DNA from: Cronobacter universalis NCTC 9529
GTDB lineage: Bacteria > Pseudomonadota > Gammaproteobacteria > Enterobacterales > Enterobacteriaceae
Reading direction: 5' to 3'
Assembly (NCBI RefSeq): GCF_001277175.1
Contig: NZ_CP012257.1
Location: 3,100,001 to 3,164,000 of the forward strand
Length of the DNA: 64,000 nucleotides
The position numbers and the translations under genes are program-made. Shown in pieces: positions 9,873-19,248 of this stretch (the first letter of the stretch is position 1; every line of letters starts with the position of its first letter). Below the pieces are notes generated by a model. That model was not told the DNA's origin, ran no database searches, and worked only from the letters and a program-made list of their open reading frames with translations.

Positions 9873-10517
9873 ATGTCGCAGACTATCCCCTGGCACGTCC
9901 TGATTGTTGACGATCACCCGCTGATGCGCCGCGGCCTGCGCCAGTTGCTTGAAACCGACGCGCGGTTTCAGGTGACGGGCGAAGCCAGCAGCGGCGCAGA
10001 GGCGATAGCGCAGGCGCGGGAACTGGCCCCGGACGTCATTTTGCTGGATCTGAATATGCGGGGCTTAAGCGGGCTGGATACGCTCAATATGCTGCGCCGC
10101 GACGGCGTGAGCGCGCGGATTATCGTGCTGACCGTCTCTGACGCGCGCAGCGACGTTTACGCCATGATAGATGCGGGCGCCGACGGTTATCTGCTGAAAG
10201 ACAGCGAACCGGAAGCGCTGCTGGAGGCCATCCGCGAGGGCGCGGCGGGCGCTGGCGTATTCAGCGAGCAGGTGCAGGCGTATCTGCTCGCGCGCGAGCC
10301 TGAAGAGAAGCGTAACGCGCCGTTTGCGTTGCTGACCGGGCGGGAGCTTGACGTGTTGCAGGAGGTGGCGCGCGGGCTGTCGAATAAACAGATTGCCTCC
10401 ACGCTGCACATTTCTGAAGAGACGGTAAAAGTGCATATTCGCAATTTACTGCGCAAACTTAACGTGCGCTCGCGCGTCGCGGCCACCGTGCTCTTCCTGG
10501 AATCCCGCAGCGCATAA
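9873..10517 (+). CDS. narP: Nitrate/nitrite response regulator NarP
   Basis: This 214-residue LuxR/NarL-family regulator is close to E. coli NarP over its whole length. The receiver domain (1-125) has the acidic pair D13-D14, phosphoacceptor D59 in ILLDLNMRG, the conserved LTVSD threonine segment and YLLKDS lysine. The helix-turn-helix domain near residue 150 has LTGRELDVLQEVARGLSNKQ and HIRNLLRKLNVRSRVA. A CGGAG ribosome site precedes the ATG. In E. coli the gene between nudK/aegA and acrD is narQ, the sensor, while narP lies elsewhere; here narP sits in that slot with no sensor gene beside it. NarL would be the alternative name, but the sequence is nearer NarP. Confidence 0.9.
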   Translation: MSQTIPWHVLIVDDHPLMRRGLRQLLETDARFQVTGEASSGAEAIAQARELAPDVILLDLNMRGLSGLDTLNMLRRDGVSARIIVLTVSDARSDVYAMIDAGADGYLLKDSEPEALLEAIREGAAGAGVFSEQVQAYLLAREPEEKRNAPFALLTGRELDVLQEVARGLSNKQIASTLHISEETVKVHIRNLLRKLNVRSRVAATVLFLESRSA

Positions 10518-10561
10518 GGCCCTCAGCCTGCGTCGCGCGAGATAATTTACATTATCTCCTT

Positions 10562-10579
10562 ATTTTCTCCACGTTTGCT
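10562..10579 (+). promoter_or_regulatory. Candidate BaeR box upstream of acrD
   Basis: ATTTTCTCCACGTTTGCT matches 13 of 18 positions of the reported E. coli BaeR consensus TTTTTCTCCATDATTGGC, with the TTTTCTCCA core intact. It lies about 75 bases before the acrD start. In E. coli and Salmonella acrD is activated by BaeSR. The match was made by eye. Confidence 0.5.
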
Positions 10580-10652
10580 CTGCCCCCTGAGGCTACAGTA
10601 ATTGCGGCTACCAATAATAACGACGCTAAGCATTTAAGAGGTCCCGACTCGC

Positions 10653-13600
10653 ATGGCGAATTTTTTTATCGATCGCCCGATTTTTGCCTGGGTGCTGGCA
10701 ATTCTGATCTGCCTGACCGGCACGCTGGCGATATTTTCACTTCCTGTTGAGCAATATCCCGAACTGGCGCCGCCTAACGTGCGTATCGCGGCGAACTACC
10801 CTGGCGCTTCCGCCCAGACGCTGGAAAACACCGTCACCCAGGTCATCGAACAGAATATGACCGGCCTCGATAACCTGATGTATATGTCCTCGCAAAGCAG
10901 CGCCACCGGCCAGGCGACCGTGACGCTGAATTTCAAAGCGGGCACCGACCCGGATGAAGCGGTCCAGCAGGTGCAAAATCAGCTGCAATCCGCGCTGCGA
11001 AAGCTCCCCCAGGCCGTACAGACGCAGGGCGTGACGGTGCGTAAAACCGGCGATACCAATATCCTGACCATCGCGTTTGTCTCCACCGACGGCAGCATGG
11101 ATAAACAGGATATCGCCGACTATGTGGCGAGTAATATTCAGGAGCCGCTGAGCCGCATCAACGGCGTCGGGGATATCGACGCCTACGGCTCGCAGTACGC
11201 CATGCGCATCTGGCTTGACCCGGACAAACTCACCAGCTTTCAGCTCACCACGGCGGATGTGGTGGCGGCGATTAAATCGCAGAACAGCCAGATAGCGGTC
11301 GGCCAGCTCGGCGGCACGCCGTCTGTCGATAATCAGGCGCTGAACGCCACTATTAATGCCCAGTCGCTGTTGCAGACGCCGGAACAGTTTCGCGCCATTA
11401 CGCTTCGCGTGAATCAGGACGGGTCGACCGTCACGCTCGGCGATGTGGCGACGGTCGAAATGGGGGCCGAGAAATATGATTATCTGAGCCGCTATAACGG
11501 CAAAGCGGCCTCGGGCCTTGGCGTGAAGCTCGCCTCCGGCGCTAACGAGATGGCAACGGCCCAGCTGGTGCTGAACCGGCTCGACGAACTGTCGCACTAT
11601 TTCCCGCACGGGCTGGAATATAAAGTCGCGTATGAGACCACCTCGTTCGTGAAAGCCTCGATTACCGACGTGGTTAAAACGCTGCTTGAAGCGATCGCGC
11701 TGGTGTTCCTGGTGATGTACCTCTTTTTGCAGAATTTCCGCGCCACGCTGATCCCGACTATCGCCGTGCCCGTGGTGCTGCTCGGCACTTTCGCGGTGCT
11801 CTACAGCTTCGGCTACAGCATTAACACCCTGACGATGTTCGCGATGGTGCTGGCGATAGGCCTGCTGGTGGATGACGCCATCGTAGTTGTGGAAAACGTC
11901 GAGCGCATCATGAGCGAAGAGGGGCTGTCGCCGCGCGCCGCCACGCGTAAATCGATGGGCCAGATCCAGGGCGCGCTGGTGGGCATCGCGATGGTGCTCT
12001 CGGCGGTGTTTATCCCGATGGCGTTTTTCGGCGGCACCACCGGCGCGATTTACCGCCAGTTCTCCATCACGATTGTCTCGTCGATGGTGCTGTCGGTGCT
12101 GGTCGCCATGATCCTCACCCCTGCCCTGTGCGCCACGCTGCTTAAGCCGCTGAAAAAAGGCGAACACCACGGCTCGCGCGGCTTTTTCGGCTGGTTTAAC
12201 CGCACCTTTGAGCGCAGCGCGCTGCGTTATGAATCCGCCGTCGGAAAAATTTTGCAGCGCAGCGTGCGCTGGATTTTGCTCTACGCCCTGCTGCTGGGCG
12301 GCATGGTGTTTCTCTTTTTGCGCCTGCCCACGTCGTTTCTGCCGCAGGAGGATCGCGGCATGTTTGTGACGTCGGTCCAGTTGCCTTCCGGCTCCACCCA
12401 GCAGCAGACGCTGAAAGTGGTGCAGCAGGTGGAGCGCTATTTCTTTGAGAAAGAAAAAGCCAATGTGGCCTCGGTGTTCGCCACCGTCGGCTCCGGCCCC
12501 GGCGGCAACGGCCAGAACGTGGCGCGTATGTTTGTACGCCTGAATCCGTGGGAAGATCGCGACCCGGATACCGGCAGCGCGGACGCGATCATTGAGCGCG
12601 CCACCGCCGCCTTCCGCCACATTAAAGAAGCGCGCGTGTTCGCCAGCAGCCCGCCCGCCATCAGCGGTCTTGGCAGCTCCGCCGGGTTTGATATGGAGCT
12701 TCAGGACCACGCCGGGCTTGGCCATGACGCGCTGATGCAGGCGCGCGATCGCCTGCTCGATATGGCGAGCCAGGAGCCGACGCTGACCCGCGTGCGCCAC
12801 AACGGTCTGGATGACAGCCCGCAGTTGCAGATCGACATCGACCAGCGTAAAGCCCAGGCGCTCGGCGTTTCCATCGACGATATTAACGACACGCTGCAAA
12901 CCGCGTGGGGCTCAAGCTATGTGAATGACTTTATGGATCGCGGGCGCGTGAAAAAGGTCTATGTGCAGTCCGCCGCGAAATACCGGATGCTGCCGGAAGA
13001 TATTACGCGCTGGTATGTGCGCAATCAGGCGGGCGCGATGGTCCCGTTCTCGGCCTTTGCGACGTCGCGCTGGGAAACCGGTTCGCCGCGTCTGGAGCGT
13101 TACAACGGCTATTCGGCGCTGGAGATTGTCGGCGAGGCGGCGCCGGGCGTAAGTACTGGCACCGCGATGGACGTGATGGAAAAACTGGTGCGCCAGCTGC
13201 CGACCGGGTTTGGCCTGGAGTGGACGGCGATGTCGTATCAGGAGCGGCTCTCCGGCTCGCAGGCGCCCGCCCTTTACGCGCTGTCGCTGCTGGTGGTGTT
13301 CCTGTGCCTGGCCGCGCTGTATGAGAGCTGGACGGTGCCGTTCTCGGTGATGCTGGTGGTGCCGCTCGGCGTGATTGGCGCGCTGCTCGCGACCTGGCTG
13401 CGCGGGCTTGAGAACGACGTCTATTTCCAGGTGGGGCTGCTGACGGTCATCGGGCTGTCCGCCAAGAACGCGATACTGATTGTCGAGTTCGCCAATGAGA
13501 TGAACAGCAAAGGCCATGAGCTTATCGCCGCGACGCTCGACGCCTGCCGCCAGCGCCTGCGGCCGATTTTAATGACGTCGCTGGCGTTTATCTTCGGCGT

Positions 13601-13769
13601 GCTGCCGATGGCGACCAGCAGCGGCGCGGGCTCCGCCAGCCAACACGCGGTGGGCACCGGTGTGATGGGCGGAATGATCTCCGCGACCCTGCTGGCTATC
13701 TTCTTTGTGCCGCTGTTCTTTGTACTGATTCGCCGGCGTTTTCCGCTGAAGCCTGCGCCTGAAGAATAA
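10653..13769 (+). CDS. acrD: RND multidrug efflux transporter AcrD
   Basis: The 1038-residue inner-membrane pump is one residue longer than E. coli AcrD. It works with AcrA and TolC to expel aminoglycosides and other hydrophilic or anionic drugs from the periplasm. Typical HAE1-RND features are the first helix after [12 protein letters not shown], two large periplasmic loops (about 30-340 and 560-870), the proton-relay pair D407-D408 in [14 protein letters not shown], and the second six-helix bundle ending FVLIRRRF. No membrane-fusion gene is adjacent, as in E. coli. The position before ypfM-yffB-dapE identifies it as AcrD rather than AcrB. Confidence 0.97.
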   Translation: MANFFIDRPIFAWVLAILICLTGTLAIFSLPVEQYPELAPPNVRIAANYPGASAQTLENTVTQVIEQNMTGLDNLMYMSSQSSATGQATVTLNFKAGTDPDEAVQQVQNQLQSALRKLPQAVQTQGVTVRKTGDTNILTIAFVSTDGSMDKQDIADYVASNIQEPLSRINGVGDIDAYGSQYAMRIWLDPDKLTSFQLTTADVVAAIKSQNSQIAVGQLGGTPSVDNQALNATINAQSLLQTPEQFRAITLRVNQDGSTVTLGDVATVEMGAEKYDYLSRYNGKAASGLGVKLASGANEMATAQLVLNRLDELSHYFPHGLEYKVAYETTSFVKASITDVVKTLLEAIALVFLVMYLFLQNFRATLIPTIAVPVVLLGTFAVLYSFGYSINTLTMFAMVLAIGLLVDDAIVVVENVERIMSEEGLSPRAATRKSMGQIQGALVGIAMVLSAVFIPMAFFGGTTGAIYRQFSITIVSSMVLSVLVAMILTPALCATLLKPLKKGEHHGSRGFFGWFNRTFERSALRYESAVGKILQRSVRWILLYALLLGGMVFLFLRLPTSFLPQEDRGMFVTSVQLPSGSTQQQTLKVVQQVERYFFEKEKANVASVFATVGSGPGGNGQNVARMFVRLNPWEDRDPDTGSADAIIERATAAFRHIKEARVFASSPPAISGLGSSAGFDMELQDHAGLGHDALMQARDRLLDMASQEPTLTRVRHNGLDDSPQLQIDIDQRKAQALGVSIDDINDTLQTAWGSSYVNDFMDRGRVKKVYVQSAAKYRMLPEDITRWYVRNQAGAMVPFSAFATSRWETGSPRLERYNGYSALEIVGEAAPGVSTGTAMDVMEKLVRQLPTGFGLEWTAMSYQERLSGSQAPALYALSLLVVFLCLAALYESWTVPFSVMLVVPLGVIGALLATWLRGLENDVYFQVGLLTVIGLSAKNAILIVEFANEMNSKGHELIAATLDACRQRLRPILMTSLAFIFGVLPMATSSGAGSASQHAVGTGVMGGMISATLLAIFFVPLFFVLIRRRFPLKPAPEE

Positions 13770-13779
13770 CCCGGAAAAG

Positions 13780-13810
13780 AAAAAGGCGGCCTGTTCAGGT
13801 CGCCTTTTTT
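13780..13810 (+). terminator. Terminator of acrD
   Basis: Hairpin arms AAAAAGGCGGCCTG and CAGGTCGCCTTTTTT with a short TT loop end in six T residues, 11 bases after the acrD stop. One G-U/mismatch pair interrupts the stem. Confidence 0.92.
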
Positions 13811-13873
13811 AGCGTTTTACGCTATCGCTGCTGTGTGTCTATTAAAGCGATGTGCTCTTGCTTATTGCTGGAT

Positions 13874-13933
13874 TTATTTACGAAGCATAGCTTCGATAAA
13901 GTCTTTCCAGTTCCCCAGTTCATGTTCAATCAT
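13874..13933 (-). CDS. ypfM: Small protein YpfM (19 residues)
   Basis: Reading the minus strand from the ATG at 13933 gives MIEHELGNWKDFIEAMLRK and a TAA stop. This differs from the E. coli small protein YpfM, as I recall it, only at one position (A for V near the end). A purine-rich AGAGAGAGG ribosome site lies just upstream. The gene sits between acrD and yffB on the opposite strand, as in E. coli. The product is a predicted amphipathic helix; its function is not known to me. Conservation of nearly every residue in a gene this short is good evidence that it is translated. Confidence 0.93.
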   Translation of the reverse strand: MIEHELGNWKDFIEAMLRK

Positions 13934-14131
13934 AATAACCTCTCTCTTATTATTGTTTGCATGATACAAAAATAACGGCGTGGCGTGAAGACAATTTAAC
14001 CAATCGAATTGATAAGCCTCCTTCATGTATTTACTTATCGGCTCTGAATTCAATATGCCGAGGATAAGATGTCTATAATGTGACGGCTGGCAATATTCGA
14101 GAATTTTTTACCAACAAAGAGGTAAACTGGC
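13934..14131. other. AT-rich intergenic region between ypfM and the GNAT gene
   Basis: About 200 visibly AT-rich bases separate the divergent ypfM and acetyltransferase genes and must hold promoters for both. CAACAAAGAGGTAAACTGGC before 14132 supplies a GAGG ribosome site. I see no other gene or clear operator here. Confidence 0.5.
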
Positions 14132-14563
14132 ATGCGCATTATCACACATCAACACCTGGAAAACCCCGACTGGCAAGCGCTGGCGACGCTGATAGAACGC
14201 GCCGGGCTCGGCGCGCGCGACCCGCGGGAAGTCGAGCGCTGCTATCGCAACAGCACCTTCTGCTGGTATGGCCTGCATGACGGAAAAGTGGTGGCGACGG
14301 CGCATGCCATTAGCGATCTCACATGGTCGAGCTATGTCGCGGACATTGTTGTCGATCCCGATTATCAGGGCCGGGGTTTCGGGAATCAATTAATGGACGA
14401 GATCCTCGAAACGCTTTTACCTTTTGGTAAAGTTTTTATCTATGCGGTTTTGGATAAAGTCGCTTTTTATAAAAAATATCAGTTCCGCGAATTAACCAGC
14501 GGCATGGTGTGCGCCAGCGATGAGAAATTATTCAAAATGCACGAACAGGGATATATACGCTAA
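14132..14563 (+). CDS. GNAT-family N-acetyltransferase
   Basis: The 143-residue protein is a stand-alone GNAT domain. The acetyl-CoA binding motif A is visible as VADIVVDPDYQGRGFGNQLM (about residues 69-88), with the Q/R-x-x-G-x-G loop as QGRGFG, and a motif B tyrosine in KVAFYKKYQFRELTSG. The substrate (small amine, amino acid or protein N-terminus) cannot be told. The gene has AT-rich flanks on both sides and is not present between ypfM and yffB in E. coli K-12, so it looks like a lineage-specific insertion. It appears monocistronic. Confidence 0.9.
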   Translation: MRIITHQHLENPDWQALATLIERAGLGARDPREVERCYRNSTFCWYGLHDGKVVATAHAISDLTWSSYVADIVVDPDYQGRGFGNQLMDEILETLLPFGKVFIYAVLDKVAFYKKYQFRELTSGMVCASDEKLFKMHEQGYIR

Positions 14564-14667
14564 CCATAATTGTGAATGATGCGTTATATTAGCAGGCTAT
14601 TGTTTACGCTATTATCTGTTCGGATAATTTGTTTAAGTAAACGGCTTTTGGACAAAAGGATTCAATT

Positions 14668-15024
14668 ATGGTCGTGATGTACGGCATCAAGAACTGCGAC
14701 ACCATCAAAAAAGCCCGCCGCTGGCTGGAAAATAATCACGTAGATTATCAATTTCACGACTACCGCACCGACGGCCTTGATGCACAAATGATGCATAAAT
14801 TCATCGCTGAGCTGGGCTGGGAGGCGCTGCTGAATACCCGCGGCACCACCTGGCGTAAGCTTGATGAGGCGCAACGCGCGGCGATTACCGACGCCGACAG
14901 CGCGGCCGCGCTGATGCTGGAAATGCCGGCAATCATTAAACGACCATTGCTCTGCGCGCCGGGTAAGCCTATGCTGCTTGGTTTTAGCGAATCCACTTAC
15001 CAGCACTATTTTAACGAGGTCTAG
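14668..15024 (+). CDS. yffB: ArsC/Spx-like reductase-family protein YffB
   Basis: The 118-residue protein has the same length as E. coli YffB and the same ArsC-like thioredoxin fold pattern. The redox cysteine is in [16 protein letters not shown] near residue 10, and the segment AIIKRPLLC near residue 92 contains the arginine conserved in ArsC-type proteins. E. coli YffB is thought to be a glutathione-dependent thiol reductase; that role is inferred from the family. The ATG at 14668 is used because it aligns with E. coli. It precedes dapE by four bases, so the two are coupled. Confidence 0.94.
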   Translation: MVVMYGIKNCDTIKKARRWLENNHVDYQFHDYRTDGLDAQMMHKFIAELGWEALLNTRGTTWRKLDEAQRAAITDADSAAALMLEMPAIIKRPLLCAPGKPMLLGFSESTYQHYFNEV

Positions 15025-15028
15025 TGTT

Positions 15029-16156
15029 ATGTCTTGCCCGGTTATTGAGCTGACGCAGCAGCTTATTCGTCGCCCTTCTCTGAGCCCCGATGACGCGGGC
15101 TGCCAGGCGCTGCTGATCGAGCGGCTGCGTGCCGTAGGGTTTACGGTAGAGCCAATGAATTTTGGCGACACGCAGAACTTCTGGGCATGGCGCGGCACCG
15201 GCGAAACGCTGGCCTTCGCAGGGCATACCGATGTGGTGCCCGCGGGCGATGTCGAGCGCTGGATCAATCCGCCGTTTGAGCCCACTATCCGCGACGGGAT
15301 GCTGTTTGGCCGCGGCGCGGCGGACATGAAAGGTTCGCTGGCGGCGATGGTCGTGGCGGCGGAGCGCTTTGTCGCGCAGCATCCGCACCATCGCGGGCGC
15401 CTGGCGTTTCTTATCACCTCCGATGAGGAAGCGAGCGCCACCAACGGCACCGTTAAAGTGGTGGAAGCGCTGATGGCGCGCGGCGAACGTCTCAATTACT
15501 GCCTGGTGGGCGAACCGTCCAGCAGCGAAGTGGTCGGCGATGTGGTAAAGAACGGCCGTCGCGGCTCGCTCACCTGCAACCTGACCATTCACGGCGTACA
15601 GGGCCACGTCGCGTATCCGCATCTGGCGGATAACCCGGTGCATCGCGCCGCGCCGATGCTCAATGAGCTGGTCGGTATCGAGTGGGATCGCGGCAATGAA
15701 TTTTTCCCGCCCACCAGCATGCAGATCGCCAATATTCAGGCGGGCACCGGCAGCAACAACGTCATTCCGGGCGATCTCCATGTGCAGTTTAATTTCCGCT
15801 TCAGCACGCAGCTGACCGACGAGATGATTAAACAGCGCGTCGTGGCGCTGTTGGAGCAGCACCAGCTGCGCTATACGCTGGACTGGTGGCTCTCCGGCCA
15901 GCCGTTCTTAACCGCGCGCGGTAAACTGGTCGATGCGGTGGTGAACGCCGTTCACCACTATAATGAAATTAAACCGCAGCTGCTGACGACCGGCGGCACG
16001 TCCGACGGGCGCTTTATCGCCCGCATGGGCGCGCAGGTGGTTGAGCTTGGGCCGGTCAACGCGACGATTCATAAAATAAATGAATGCGTGAAAGCGTCCG
16101 ACCTGCAGCTGCTGGCCCGTATGTATCAACGCATTATGGAGCAGCTCGTCGCCTGA
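15029..16156 (+). CDS. dapE: Succinyl-diaminopimelate desuccinylase DapE
   Basis: DapE hydrolyses N-succinyl-L,L-diaminopimelate to diaminopimelate and succinate in the lysine and peptidoglycan precursor pathway. The start at 15029 ([17 protein letters not shown]) gives 375 residues as in E. coli; the open frame extends into yffB. M20-family dinuclear zinc residues are visible: H66 and D68 in GHTDVVP, D99 in GAADMKG, E133-E134 in SDEEAS, E162 in VGEPSSSE and a late histidine in ATIHKINEC. It is coupled to yffB upstream and followed by ypfN. Confidence 0.97.
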   Translation: MSCPVIELTQQLIRRPSLSPDDAGCQALLIERLRAVGFTVEPMNFGDTQNFWAWRGTGETLAFAGHTDVVPAGDVERWINPPFEPTIRDGMLFGRGAADMKGSLAAMVVAAERFVAQHPHHRGRLAFLITSDEEASATNGTVKVVEALMARGERLNYCLVGEPSSSEVVGDVVKNGRRGSLTCNLTIHGVQGHVAYPHLADNPVHRAAPMLNELVGIEWDRGNEFFPPTSMQIANIQAGTGSNNVIPGDLHVQFNFRFSTQLTDEMIKQRVVALLEQHQLRYTLDWWLSGQPFLTARGKLVDAVVNAVHHYNEIKPQLLTTGGTSDGRFIARMGAQVVELGPVNATIHKINECVKASDLQLLARMYQRIMEQLVA

Positions 16157-16184
16157 CGCGCGCTCACAAGACGAGGATAACGTC

Positions 16185-16373
16185 ATGGAATGGCTTGGAA
16201 AATATTGGTGGGTGCTGGTGCTGGTGTTTCTGCTCGGCGTCCTGCTGAACGTGATTAAAGATTTGAAACGGGTGGATCATAAGAAGTTTATGGATAACCG
16301 CCCGGAACTTCCGCCCCACCGCGATTTTAACGACAAGTGGGATGACGAAGACGACTGGCCGAAGAAAAAGTAA
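16185..16373 (+). CDS. ypfN: UPF0370 small membrane protein YpfN
   Basis: The 62-residue protein has one N-terminal membrane helix ([16 protein letters not shown], about residues 9-24) and a very hydrophilic tail with [26 protein letters not shown] and a lysine-rich end. It closely resembles E. coli YpfN, which is 66 residues long; the tail here is four residues shorter. The function is unknown. It lies 28 bases after dapE on the same strand and is probably co-transcribed with it. Confidence 0.94.
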   Translation: MEWLGKYWWVLVLVFLLGVLLNVIKDLKRVDHKKFMDNRPELPPHRDFNDKWDDEDDWPKKK

Positions 16374-16397
16374 GCGCCTGCTTATCCTCTCCGGCTT

Positions 16398-16424
16398 CTC
16401 CGTCAGGCAGCTTGCCTGACGGAG
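16398..16424. terminator. Hairpin between convergent ypfN and ypfH
   Basis: A perfect 12-base-pair stem CTCCGTCAGGCA/TGCCTGACGGAG with a GCT loop sits in the 60-base gap between the two convergent genes. There is no clear T run on either side, so it may stop transcription weakly or protect 3-prime ends. Confidence 0.65.
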
Positions 16425-16433
16425 CGCCCCGCG

Positions 16434-17132
16434 TTACATCATCTGAATCACATCGTCATCGCCAGGCTTACCGCCGCTTAACGCCTCATCAAAATAGTGT
16501 TTCGGCACGGTATAGCGCAGATGATCGAGCGCCAGCTGCATGCTGCGGTTATCGATCGCATGCCCCAGATCTTCAACGATATCGAGCGTGACGTCGCCGC
16601 CGGCGCGCAGCAGCGCATCCGCCGCCGCCTGAGCGTAGCGGGAATCGATCACCTCATCCTCTTCGCCGTGGATCAGATGCACCGTGGTGGCGGTCGACGC
16701 CGCCGTCGGCAGTTCAGCAAAGCGTCCGTTAAACGCAATGACGCGTGAGGCGAGGCCAGGCGCGGCTTTTACGCCTTCCAGCACCATGATAGCGCCCTGC
16801 GAAAACCCGATCAGCGCCGTGGCGGCCGGGCTGACGCCGCTTTCACGCTGCCAGTGACGCACGGTGTCGATAAACGTCGGCATAATTTCATCCACCCGCT
16901 GCTGGCGGTTGGATTCGGTGACGCCCTGCACGGAAAACCACTCTCTGCCGGGTGCCGGGCCGCTCGGCGCGGGCCCGCCGACGCTGACCACCAGCGCATC
17001 CGGGAACAGCGGCGCGAAATAGCTGCCTATCTCGCCCATGGCCACCGGGTTATCCCCGACGCCGTGGAACAGCAGCAGTAGTTGTCTGGCGGGCAGTTCA
17101 GGGCTCTGAACCACAAAATGATCATGTCTCAT
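16434..17132 (-). CDS. ypfH: Carboxylesterase-type alpha/beta hydrolase YpfH
   Basis: The start at 17132 (MRHDHFVVQSPE) has AAGGAGAG upstream and gives 232 residues as in E. coli YpfH. It is an alpha/beta hydrolase of the carboxylesterase/phospholipase family with palmitoyl-CoA esterase-type activity reported for the family; the natural substrate is not known. The catalytic serine is in the GFSQG elbow near residue 115, the aspartate probably in HGEEDEVID, and the histidine in DLGHAIDN. It follows tmcA on the same strand with a gap of about 75 bases. Confidence 0.94.
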   Translation of the reverse strand: MRHDHFVVQSPELPARQLLLLFHGVGDNPVAMGEIGSYFAPLFPDALVVSVGGPAPSGPAPGREWFSVQGVTESNRQQRVDEIMPTFIDTVRHWQRESGVSPAATALIGFSQGAIMVLEGVKAAPGLASRVIAFNGRFAELPTAASTATTVHLIHGEEDEVIDSRYAQAAADALLRAGGDVTLDIVEDLGHAIDNRSMQLALDHLRYTVPKHYFDEALSGGKPGDDDVIQMM

Positions 17133-17205
17133 GGCACTCTCCTTCATGGGTTACAGCCAGTTTACGCCGGCCTGAACGGATGACCATCGCAATTCATTGA
17201 TGGAC

Positions 17206-19233
17206 TTAGTGGAAAAATTGCCATTGCATAAGTTGCGCGTTTAATGCCGCGGCGCGCGGCGCATCAAGCGAATCCAGCGCCAGCGCGGTTTCCTGACGCA
17301 GCGCGGCGAGCAGCGCCTTACGCCCGGAAAGCCCGAGCTTACGGCAGAGCGCGTCCACGGGGGTTTGCCGCAGAAGCCGCCCGCGCAGCGCCTGCAACTC
17401 CTGCGGGCTCGCCTCAAGCAGCCGGTAGAGCGGGCCGAAAGAGGTTTCCAGCGGGCGATGCGCGAACGCGAATCCCGCGAGCGCTAACCAGTCGTCATCA
17501 TTAAGGGTAGCCTGGAGCGCGGGCGTCAGCGGCAGCGTTTCATCCACCCAACGCTGGATCAGGGCCGCATCGCGCGCCAGCCGCTGGTGTTCGTCACGCA
17601 CGAGCCGCGCGCCCGCCGCGCTCAGCGCCATGAGCGCCATCGCGTTATAACAGCCGCTGCTGGCCTCGCGATGGCTGCCAAAACGCACCAGCGTAAAACC
17701 GCAGCGCTGCCAGAAGCGCCACAGCGCAGGCGTATAGCCGAAGCTTACGGAAAGGTAATCACAGCCGTCAGGCGCCTGCGCGCGCGCCTGCTCAATCAAC
17801 TGACGGCCAATGCCTTCGCGCTGGCGGCCAGGATGCACCGCCACGCGGCTAACGCGAAGCCCCCTGAGCGTGGCGGCGAGCGGATCGCCGCCGTGCGCCG
17901 CCAGCGACTGCGCCACCAGATTGCCGCGCGGACGGCGATAACCGGCCCACACCGCCTGGCTCAGCGCCGCGTCAAGGCCGCCTTCCGCCACTAACCAGAG
18001 CGCGCCGACGGTCTCGCCGCCCGCTTCGGCGGCGATGAACGACTGATTCGGGGCGTCCATCATGCGGCGCAAATCGAGCGGCGAGGTGCGATAGTGCGCG
18101 CCTGCCAGCAGCCGGTAGAGCGCGGCCGCGCGGTCGGGCCGGGTTTGCCAGTCGTCCTGATGAACAGGATAAAAGCGAACGTCGCCTGCGGGCGTCTGCG
18201 CGAAATCGTCATCCTCAAACAGCAGCGCCTGACTGACCAGCCGCTCCAGCGGGTCGCCCTGCGCCCATCGCACCGGCGTATTAAGGGTGCGGTAGCGCAG
18301 GCCGTCGATGCCCGCGCAAAATTTCAGCAAAAAACCGCGTCCGGTGCCTTCATAGCCCTGCACGGTGCTGGTCAGAAGCGCGGCGGGAAACGCCCGCACA
18401 AGTTTTTGCAGCATCGGGCCCGGCAGCGCCGCGGCTTCATCAATGACCAGCCAGTCGCAGGGCGCTAGCGTGCCGCCTTCAAGCCCGGCCAGCAGCGCGT
18501 CCGGCGCCATAAATACGAATTTCTCGCCCGCATGCGCGGCGATAACGTCCGCCGAGGCGCGCGCAGGCGCGGTCACCAGCGCCCTGCCCGGCAGCGCGCG
18601 AATAAACATACCGGCGAGCGCTGATTTTCCGCGCCCGCGCGCGGCGGTAATAACCGTCACGCCATCGGGGGTGGTTAAGAGTTCATCCAGCAGCAGGGCC
18701 TGCTCCCGCTGCGGCTCACCGCAGGCCGGGCGCCAGCGCGGGCGCGGCGCAGACGGGCTTAACGGTAACGGCTGCTCCTGACGCCAGCAGATAACGTCAG
18801 GATCATGCGCCAGAAGATGCTGAAGATGACGGATAAAGCGCGGGGTGGCGATGGGCTCCCGGCTGTCGCTCCAGCGACAGGCGTCATTATCGACGCGTGC
18901 GGGCCACGCCTGCCAGGGCGGCGTTAACAGCACCAGCCAGCTGCCTGCTTTGAGCGTGCCGGCGAGCGCGGCAAACGCCGCGGCGTCAAAACCGCTGCGG
19001 GCGTCAAAGACCCCATGCAGGTATTCGCGCCCGAGCAGCGTATTGATAGCGCCCGGCGCCCCGTTCAGCGCCATCTCCGGCGCGCTGCCCACCCACAGCC
19101 AGTCGCCGGGCAGGCTGTTCGCCAGCTGTCGCGCCTGCTGCGAGCTCCACGTTTCATCGCCGCTTAACACTAACAGGCGGCGAATGCCCGCCGCCGCCAT
19201 CTGCGCCGTCAGCGTGGCGAGACTGTCATTCAC
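17206..19233 (-). CDS. tmcA: tRNA(Met) cytidine acetyltransferase TmcA
   Basis: TmcA makes N4-acetylcytidine at the wobble position of elongator tRNA-Met using acetyl-CoA and ATP. The 675-residue protein, near the E. coli length of 671, has an N-terminal region, a helicase-like ATPase domain with Walker A TAARGRGKSAL near residue 197 and Walker B LVIDEAAALP, a GNAT domain with VHPGRQREGIGRQLI near residue 470, and a tRNA-binding tail. The frame starts with GTG at 19233, 15 bases after the ypfJ stop. The three genes ypfJ-tmcA-ypfH run in one direction as in E. coli. Confidence 0.96.
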   Translation of the reverse strand: MNDSLATLTAQMAAAGIRRLLVLSGDETWSSQQARQLANSLPGDWLWVGSAPEMALNGAPGAINTLLGREYLHGVFDARSGFDAAAFAALAGTLKAGSWLVLLTPPWQAWPARVDNDACRWSDSREPIATPRFIRHLQHLLAHDPDVICWRQEQPLPLSPSAPRPRWRPACGEPQREQALLLDELLTTPDGVTVITAARGRGKSALAGMFIRALPGRALVTAPARASADVIAAHAGEKFVFMAPDALLAGLEGGTLAPCDWLVIDEAAALPGPMLQKLVRAFPAALLTSTVQGYEGTGRGFLLKFCAGIDGLRYRTLNTPVRWAQGDPLERLVSQALLFEDDDFAQTPAGDVRFYPVHQDDWQTRPDRAAALYRLLAGAHYRTSPLDLRRMMDAPNQSFIAAEAGGETVGALWLVAEGGLDAALSQAVWAGYRRPRGNLVAQSLAAHGGDPLAATLRGLRVSRVAVHPGRQREGIGRQLIEQARAQAPDGCDYLSVSFGYTPALWRFWQRCGFTLVRFGSHREASSGCYNAMALMALSAAGARLVRDEHQRLARDAALIQRWVDETLPLTPALQATLNDDDWLALAGFAFAHRPLETSFGPLYRLLEASPQELQALRGRLLRQTPVDALCRKLGLSGRKALLAALRQETALALDSLDAPRAAALNAQLMQWQFFH

Positions 19234-19248
19234 GTCAGCCTGCCTGCG

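Noticed and set aside
10737..12899. 720-codon open frame on the minus strand
   Set aside because: It lies wholly antisense to acrD, whose product is clear. The translation is rich in H, R and Q, which is typical of the shadow of a GC-rich gene.
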